DNA from: Epichloe hybrida
Taxonomy: Eukaryota; Ascomycota; Sordariomycetes; Hypocreales; Clavicipitaceae
Direction: 5' to 3'
NCBI GenBank assembly: GCA_019022495.1
Contig: JAFEKR010000035.1
Span: forward strand, 556,076-620,075
Length of the DNA: 64,000 nt
This document shows, in pieces, positions 57,859 to 64,000 of this stretch. Both the position numbers and the translations under genes were made by a program. Positions within the stretch are counted from its first letter, which is position 1. Each line of letters opens with the position of its first letter. A model generated the notes under the pieces. The model saw only the letters and a list, made by a program, of their open reading frames with translations. It searched no databases and had not been told where the DNA came from.

Positions 57859-59154
57859 ATGGCTTCAGGACAGCCCGCGGCTCCAGCGCCGCTGACCCGC
57901 GAGGGTGTAACCACAATACCGAATCTCAAGGACAAGATACCAAAGCTCGAGCCGCGGCGCCGACGACAAGAAGCTGCGAAGAATGCAACCCCCGTTCCCG
58001 AAACGCCCGCGCTTCTCCCACCACCTGACGCATCGAACTGGACATATGCCACGCCGAAAAGAAGGATTCTGTCCAAGAGGGATCATGAAATGTTCCTCGC
58101 TTCACCTACAAATGATTTAATCAAAGCTTGGGTTTTCGGCCTTGCGGAGAGTGTCGTGGATACCCCCTGCTCTGCTGTGCGTAGTGATGATCTTGGTGGC
58201 ACGGTCAAAGCCATTCTAGACATCTTGAATGAAGCAGAAAGCCTCGTGGCCGCATCACCGCCCGATGAGCAAGGGAGCTCGCGTTTTGGAAACAAGGCCT
58301 TCAGAGGGTTTCTTGACCTCGTTTCAGAAAAGTCAGCAGGTTGGCACAAGACTTTGGGTCTTGAAAATCAAGAGGCTGCTGCGGAAGCGGGCACATATTT
58401 TGAGCAGTCGTTTGGAAACCGAAATCGCATCGACTATGGCTCGGGTCACGAGCTCAACTTCATGATATGGCTTCTTTGTCTCTATCAACTGGGTCTCCTA
58501 CAGCGGTCCGACTTCAAAGCCGTTACCCTCACCGTATTCTCGCGATACCTAGTCCTGATGCGGACTGTCCAGATGACGTATTATCTTGAACCTGCTGGTT
58601 CACATGGCGTATGGGGGTTGGACGACTACCAGTTCCTGCCATTTCTCTTCGGGGCTTCCCAGCTGCTGCACCATCCCTACATTACTCCTCGCTCTATCCA
58701 TCAGCAGCTGACGATTGAGGAATTTGGCAACGACTACCTTTATCTCGGGCAAGTTGCCTTTGTCAACGATACCAAGACGGTCAAAGGTCTGCGATGGCAT
58801 AGCCCCATGCTTGACGACATTTCATCCGCCAAGTCTTGGTCCAAGATCGACGGTGGGATGCGTCGCATGTTTGTGGCCGAGGTACTGGGCAAGTTGCCAG
58901 TCATGCAGCATTTCCTTTTTGGGACTCTAGTGCCAGCTGCCGAGGGGATGAGCGAAGATGATGGAGTTGCCGCCAGTGGCGACGAACACGATGGCGGTGT
59001 CACGTCTGAGTCTGGCCAGCACACTGGTCATGCTCATAATGGTACCGGTTGGGGAGACTGTTGTGGTATAAAGGTCCCTAGCAGTATCGCAGCCGCCCAG
59101 GAAATCAAAAAGGGTGCCAAAGGAGATGGTCTGCGACGGATTCCATTCGACTGA
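57859..59154 (+). CDS. RRD2: PP2A activator PTPA, prolyl isomerase Rrd2 type
   Basis: Phosphotyrosyl phosphatase activator: folds and activates the PP2A catalytic subunit and has peptidyl-prolyl isomerase activity. Single exon, 431 residues from Met 57859 (MASGQPAAPAPL). The first 75 residues are a Pro/Arg/Lys-rich extension. The PTPA domain starts at TPKRRILSKRDHEMFLASPT, with family signatures YGSGHELNFMIWLL, EPAGSHGVWGLDD, QFLPFLFGASQL and RWHSPMLDDISSAKSWSKI. The C-terminal GTGWGDCCGIKVPSSIAAAQE and final PFD match the Rrd2 rather than the Rrd1 paralogue. An in-frame Met at 57706 would add 51 residues not expected in the family. Confidence 0.95.
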   Translation: MASGQPAAPAPLTREGVTTIPNLKDKIPKLEPRRRRQEAAKNATPVPETPALLPPPDASNWTYATPKRRILSKRDHEMFLASPTNDLIKAWVFGLAESVVDTPCSAVRSDDLGGTVKAILDILNEAESLVAASPPDEQGSSRFGNKAFRGFLDLVSEKSAGWHKTLGLENQEAAAEAGTYFEQSFGNRNRIDYGSGHELNFMIWLLCLYQLGLLQRSDFKAVTLTVFSRYLVLMRTVQMTYYLEPAGSHGVWGLDDYQFLPFLFGASQLLHHPYITPRSIHQQLTIEEFGNDYLYLGQVAFVNDTKTVKGLRWHSPMLDDISSAKSWSKIDGGMRRMFVAEVLGKLPVMQHFLFGTLVPAAEGMSEDDGVAASGDEHDGGVTSESGQHTGHAHNGTGWGDCCGIKVPSSIAAAQEIKKGAKGDGLRRIPFD

Positions 59155-61048
59155 GGAAGTGGGCTATACTCCGACTTACCCTTCCAGGAAGACGGGATGA
59201 GGATGTCATCGAGGCTGAGCACATCAGTCCACTGTGCCATGTTTGCAAACTCTCGAGCTATTACTTTTTGGCTTCCTCTTTCGCGCGACATCGTTTGGCA
59301 GTATTGCGAGACGACCAAACCCCCCCACCTGTATGTTGAAGTATGCTGAATCGACGTCATCCCCGTGTGTGGGCGGACGTGGTGATTACGCAAGTAAATG
59401 CGATGCTGGTGATCACCAGTGAGGTGGTACAGCCTTACCAAACTTCTATTGTAAAGAAAGCACTGCCGTCGATCGTTTGTTGTTGGTTGTTGAGGACGAA
59501 ACCCCGGTGGGTAATCAGCTAACGCTCATCCTTGCAAGCAAGGATGCAGGAGAAGAGAAAGAAGAGAAGAAGAAGGGTGTTGGTAGTCGGGTGTCGGGTG
59601 TAATCGCAGATGACCGAATGAAGCGGGCAATGATGCAAATACCTAAAGAACGTAGCCTTGGCTCATACTCGCCGAGGCAGGCAGCTGAAGTACATATATC
59701 CAAACGAACAAGGCCCTGCCTACCCTTCACCATCAAACAACCTCAGGCCGAGCATCTGTCGTTCGTCGTCCCTTGGAGACTTTATTCGTGTACTGTATTG
59801 GGTATCGCGCCAGCTGACATCTGGACGATGCAATGTCGCCAAGCAGCCATCATATCAAAATCCATAACTCGCCGTTAGGGAACCATAGAGGCCCTCCGCG
59901 AAAAGTACATCATCAACTACTACGTAACCCTTCGTTCTACCCCCCCTCCCCCCCTCCTTGGTTGCGTGGATGCAACGACCTGCCGTCCTCGCAGCTGGAT
60001 CGCAACATGTTGGGTGGCCGAACCAGGCTCACCCGTACCCGTTCCTGCTAGCGTGGATTCCGACAGAATCCGCTCCGTCATCAGGGTCATCAATTCAATT
60101 GAGTAGCAAAATGATTCCTTGGGCATCGAGTACCATTCCGTCGCTGGGCCAACCTTGGAGCACGTTTCTTTTGAGTGTCGTTGGAGAAAACAATATGCAC
60201 GAGGATGTATGGACGGACGGGAGAGTCGAGTAATGCGATTGCGGAAGATGTTGAAGCTCGGTCGAAGTCAATAGTTGTAAATTGCATTATTTTATCGCCG
60301 GGGAAAGATGATAGTCAACAATGACGAAAATATCAAGTAAAGGGCTCATACCCAACGGGCAGACATCGTCTAAAAGCTGCAGCAACACAATGAGCAAAAT
60401 TTCAGCCTCATAGAAAGCGACTATCAACAACACATTGTTTTATCCTCATTATTGGATGACTGGTGCTGTCTAATGCTTTAAACCGCGACAATAGGCCTCC
60501 AGTCGTGGTACACACCAGGTGTGCGAGATGCACCCCGTAACCTGCAATGATGGAACGACAAAAAGCCAACAGGCCCCATATTCCTTCCATGGAGGTCCTT
60601 GGACCGGTCCACTGGCCTTTTGATTTCTCAGAAAAGTCGAACAACAGCTTCTTCTCCAAGCATCAGGGAGCACCAAAAGAGCGAGCGCGAATTGGCTCAA
60701 ACAGTGTCAAATAAAAGAGAAGAGAAAAACAAGGCAAACCAAAAACTTGGTTCCCAACGCCTGTTCATAATCATATAATCGTCCGCGTTATATTGTTCCG
60801 AAAACGAGATAAGCCACCCTAAGGTATCTTGTAAATGAAAAGGACAAGCAAGCCACCATGTGCTATGGAAATACGGACAGAGGAGATGAAACGTCAACAA
60901 ACGCAAAAAAGAATACTACTTTGCATGTGAAATTGTGAGTGATTGTGTTTGTGTATGTGTAAATGGAGGGAAATATTCCTTGTGGCAGGAAAATTCCTAT
61001 CAAAAGGGAAGGGGCTGACTGGAGGACTCGATGGACGGCAATAATCAA
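59155..61048. other. Intergenic between convergent genes
   Basis: About 1.9 kb between RRD2 and the uncharacterised minus-strand gene. It contains a perfect palindrome CTGGTGATCACCAG near 59404-59417 and a C-rich run at 59940-59957. No gene is recognised. Confidence 0.45.
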
Positions 61049-62623
61049 TCAGGTCATTTCGGTCTGTTGCATTGGAATAGGCCCAATGTCGTCCGTCAAA
61101 CAGATACGAGAGGGGGATTGACGGTTTCTGTTGGCAACGTGAATATCAATGACCATTTCAACCAGCACCTCGGCATCCTCGTGGAGTTTTCCAAGCTCTG
61201 CATCGCCAAAGGTCCGGCCAAGCTTGCCATCGTCATCGCGAGGCTTACGGTAGGCGGCGAAGACGATTCCCCGGTCAATGCGTTCAGATAGTCGGACGCC
61301 AGACACAGGACTAGTACAGGGCGACGATGTGCTTGTTGCGTATTGGCCTGTGTAGAAGGCACAAGCGTAACCACGGGCTATATCCTGAGGGAAAGCCTCT
61401 TCATTTCGGTATTCAATCCAACCATCAGATCGAAGAACAGTGGTGTGGACATCTGCCGCGATCTGCATAGGAGAAGGCACATGGTGCAAGCCATGAGCAG
61501 CGAGAAGTCTTCCAATCATTGGTTTTTGGGTAGATATGCCAGGGCAGGAAGTATCAGGCCAGAGATTGACTACATAGACGAGATCGAAATCATAGCGTCT
61601 GGCGATTCTGGCAGCTTCAAAAGCAGCGGCTGCAGCAGGGCGGCTTGCACGAGGGGGCGTAAGCGTCAGAAGACGTGGAGTGGGCGGGTCAGACGATGAG
61701 ATCCAGAGATCCAAGGGAGAAGTGCTTGGGTCAGCCTCTTCCAGTGGTTCGGGAGCCGGGCTGTCGGGAGTATCCTCAGCAATATCGTCATCACTAAGAC
61801 TGAGGAACTCATTGACGTCTGGTTCTCTTAATGTAGAGCTGCAGAAGGAGCGGGCCGAGTGGGCAATACTTGACTGGCTGCACGTTCTACCCAATGAAAG
61901 ATTATCGAATGGCTCTCCTAGCTGATCTTCGATGGCGTGGAAGAATGTCCTGTCCAGGCAATCTGCCGACTTTACACTTCTCAATTGTGTGTCGTGAACA
62001 GGCCCAACCTCGGGACTCAGGTCAGGTGTCGGGAGGCAAGTGGAAAGCGGAAACTGAGGTCCCTTGGCAGTTGGACTCGGTGCATCGAGTCCGTTGTCCT
62101 CCGGCTCTGAGGAAGGAGGTGTGTCCAATCGGTAAGTGCAAGGAATCGAGATCTCGAGGGGAGACCGACGGCGAGGACTGGGTAGCCGGGGCGCCTCGAC
62201 CAAATCTTCCAAGCTAAAAGTCAGCGATAGAGGCGATGCATCGCCGTTGCGGCTTGGAGGCTTGGGAAATTGAAATTCGTGGAGCCCAAAGGTCTCTGAC
62301 TGGCGATGACCAAACGACGGTGATCGCCCTGGTCTGTGCTTGAGTTGATGGTTGCTGTCAGCGGAGACAGAGCCAAATGTATGGCTGTGGCCAGCACGAT
62401 GAGCTGAGTAAATATCTGGAACGGATGGTGATCGTTCTGTCGCTTGCCCAAGGCGGACCTCTTGACGAGCAGTCATTCGGCTCGTCTTGGGGCGAATAAA
62501 AGATGGTGAAGGGAATTGCTGATCAAAAGCCGGGACTGTAGATGCAGATCGTCCATTGGGCGAAGGAGAGGCTTTGCGCTTGTAGGCAAATAGCCTCTCG
62601 AGGCGGTCCAAGCCGTTGGCCAT
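61049..62623 (-). CDS. Uncharacterised fungal protein with compact C-terminal domain
   Basis: Single-exon protein of 524 residues from Met 62623 (MANGLDRLERLFAYKRK). Residues 1-330 are Ser/Pro-rich and look disordered. The C-terminal 190 residues look folded: FEAARIARRYDFDLVYVVNLW, MIGRLLAAHGLHHVPSPMQI, VHTTVLRSDGWIEYR, ARGYACAFYTGQYATS, RIDRGIVFAAYRKPR and LHEDAEVLVEMVIDIHVANR. I remember similar hypothetical proteins in Pezizomycotina, and the pattern suggests a GAF-like fold, but that is inference. No catalytic motif is recognised. Confidence 0.8.
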   Translation of the reverse strand: MANGLDRLERLFAYKRKASPSPNGRSASTVPAFDQQFPSPSFIRPKTSRMTARQEVRLGQATERSPSVPDIYSAHRAGHSHTFGSVSADSNHQLKHRPGRSPSFGHRQSETFGLHEFQFPKPPSRNGDASPLSLTFSLEDLVEAPRLPSPRRRSPLEISIPCTYRLDTPPSSEPEDNGLDAPSPTAKGPQFPLSTCLPTPDLSPEVGPVHDTQLRSVKSADCLDRTFFHAIEDQLGEPFDNLSLGRTCSQSSIAHSARSFCSSTLREPDVNEFLSLSDDDIAEDTPDSPAPEPLEEADPSTSPLDLWISSSDPPTPRLLTLTPPRASRPAAAAAFEAARIARRYDFDLVYVVNLWPDTSCPGISTQKPMIGRLLAAHGLHHVPSPMQIAADVHTTVLRSDGWIEYRNEEAFPQDIARGYACAFYTGQYATSTSSPCTSPVSGVRLSERIDRGIVFAAYRKPRDDDGKLGRTFGDAELGKLHEDAEVLVEMVIDIHVANRNRQSPSRICLTDDIGPIPMQQTEMT

Positions 62624-62772
62624 GGTGACTTATGTGATGCTCGGAGAGTTGACGGTTAAATTACTGAATAATAAGAACTAAGTTTTTTTGTTTCGTTTCG
62701 TTTGGTTTCGTTGACAGTCAAAGATAGTTCCGGTGGTGTAAAAGCGGGAGAGAATATAAAATTCAAGATTTG

Positions 62773-62808
<36 letters not shown>

Positions 62809-64000
62809 ACAAACAGAAACAAGCCGCCCAAATGCGCGCGGAGCGCTGAAACAGAAGTGTGTGGCTGGAGAGTCCAGTCGTGAATGAACCTGTGGTGTCA
62901 AGTCCAGGTGACTTCAAAGTGAACCGAAGTTGAATTCGAGGTTGGCGAACTGGGGCCCACGACGAGTTCCAGCGCCGTGTGACGAAGTAATTTACTTCAG
63001 ATAAAATTTGTGTTTCGTTCCCAATCTCATAATCTTCCTGAGAGTTTGCGTGGTGCAAGTACAGGAACAAAGGTCAGGAGACGGTTGGTTGTCAAGTCCG
63101 AGAAGAAACTAGAGTATGATTGCAGTTCCTCAAGTGCGTCAACGGAGAAGCCGTTGGAGGGTAAACGATGTTGTAAAGCCGAAACGTATCTGCCGAGCAG
63201 AGAGGCAGAAAGAAGCGATCTTTGTATACCCACGCTTTGGACCAGTTTATTGAAATGAATCGGATGCAGGGCGATGTGGATGGAAGCGGAGTCGTGGTTC
63301 GCAAGGGCGAAGGGGACGGGGACGAGGCGTGTAAGTGGTGTGCGAGGTCGCGATGCGAGTTGAGGAAGGAGCTATCCGGTGTTGACAGATCGAGGGCAGG
63401 AACCAACCTCAGGTCGCACACTCACTCGGATCCAAGGCTCACGATGCTGGTCGTTTTTGCATCCCCAGACCCAGCAATCGCCGTGAACAGCTGGGGGTGC
63501 CGGCGATTTTAAACAGAAGGCTTCTTCGGGACGACCATGAACCAGCGTTGCGCAACGGCGCCAGCTGCGCACACACAACTTGAGCAAAAAGCAACGCCTA
63601 GCAGCAACGCCTAGTAACCACGTTCCCCGACTGTCATCGGCAAGGGTTTTCACCTTTTCACTACGCCAGAGCCACAGCCAGCCAGGCCATCCCTCCCAAG
63701 CCAAGGCCGGCCAGCAGAAGCATAAAACCTAACAGCAAAAACAAGAACCGACAACCCAGTGCCCACACAGTTCGCACCACTCAGAGACAACTTTTAGACA
63801 AGCACCACGCCAGGGATGTCGCGCTCTCGGACGAGTGTCGTGAAAAAAACAAAATAAAAGAGCGGGGGGCGGTGGCCGGGGAGGACGATGCGGTGCTCTC
63901 GCAGCCATCCCTGGCTCCCTCGCTTCGCTCCACCATCTTGTTCCACCCCACTGTCTCTGTCAAGACTCAATGGTCTCGTCTCGCAGCTCTCCTTCACAAT
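62624..64000. other. Upstream region of the uncharacterised gene, to window end
   Basis: It contains A34 at 62773-62806, i.e. poly(T) on the sense strand of the minus-strand gene 150 bp upstream of its start. Such tracts commonly disfavour nucleosomes. From 63000 to 64000 I see no exon I can support on either strand. A gene starting beyond the window cannot be excluded. Confidence 0.45.

Overview
The window is nuclear DNA of a filamentous ascomycete (Pezizomycotina), most likely a Sordariomycete of the Hypocreales type. The evidence is short introns (mostly 54-100 bp) with GT..AG ends and CTAAC/CTGAC-like branch sites, fungal orthologs throughout, genes of about 50-55% GC, and a left edge that is AT-rich, TpA-rich and without long ORFs, as repeat-induced point mutation (RIP) leaves. 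The genus is not determined.

Layout. 1-6.1 kb: a decayed, RIP-like repeat block with no gene. 6.8-12.2 kb: cytosolic Phe-tRNA synthetase beta subunit (FRS1, + strand, with a cluster of small frameshifts) convergent with a myotubularin PI3P phosphatase (YMR1-type). 12.2-17.3 kb: ribosomal protein uS3 (RPS3, divergent from YMR1) and a NIPA-type magnesium transporter. 20-25 kb: a very acidic protein of unknown function divergent from coatomer delta (RET2). 25.2-29.6 kb: APC/C subunit 4, convergent with the RagC/D-type GTPase GTR2. 31.2-36.0 kb: a protein with a MIF-like domain, a multi-pass membrane protein and an unrecognised protein. 36-39.2 kb has no gene I can support. 39.2-44.0 kb: a 2EXR-type protein (apparent C-terminal frameshift) and a large alpha/beta hydrolase. 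45.4-52.0 kb: a four-RRM RNA-binding protein (Nrd1/Mrn1 type) and CDC42. 52-56.6 kb has no gene I can support. 56.6-62.6 kb: exosome subunit RRP46, the PP2A activator PTPA (RRD2 type), and a conserved-looking protein of unknown function. The right end is non-coding as far as I can see.

This is ordinary chromosomal housekeeping content: translation, RNA decay, vesicle coats, phosphoinositide, TORC1 and PP2A control, the cell cycle and polarity. The genes do not form a pathway cluster, and I found no biosynthetic cluster, intact mobile element, CRISPR array or defence system. Exon structures were built by hand from splice signals, reading-frame phase and known protein families; no RNA evidence was available.

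The points most worth checking are the FRS1 indel cluster, the in-frame stop followed by a long open frame at the end of YMR1, the MIF-like domain that lacks the N-terminal catalytic proline, the 2EXR frameshift, and several precise tandem repeats (12 bp x 6, 7 bp x 8, GGGCT x 7).
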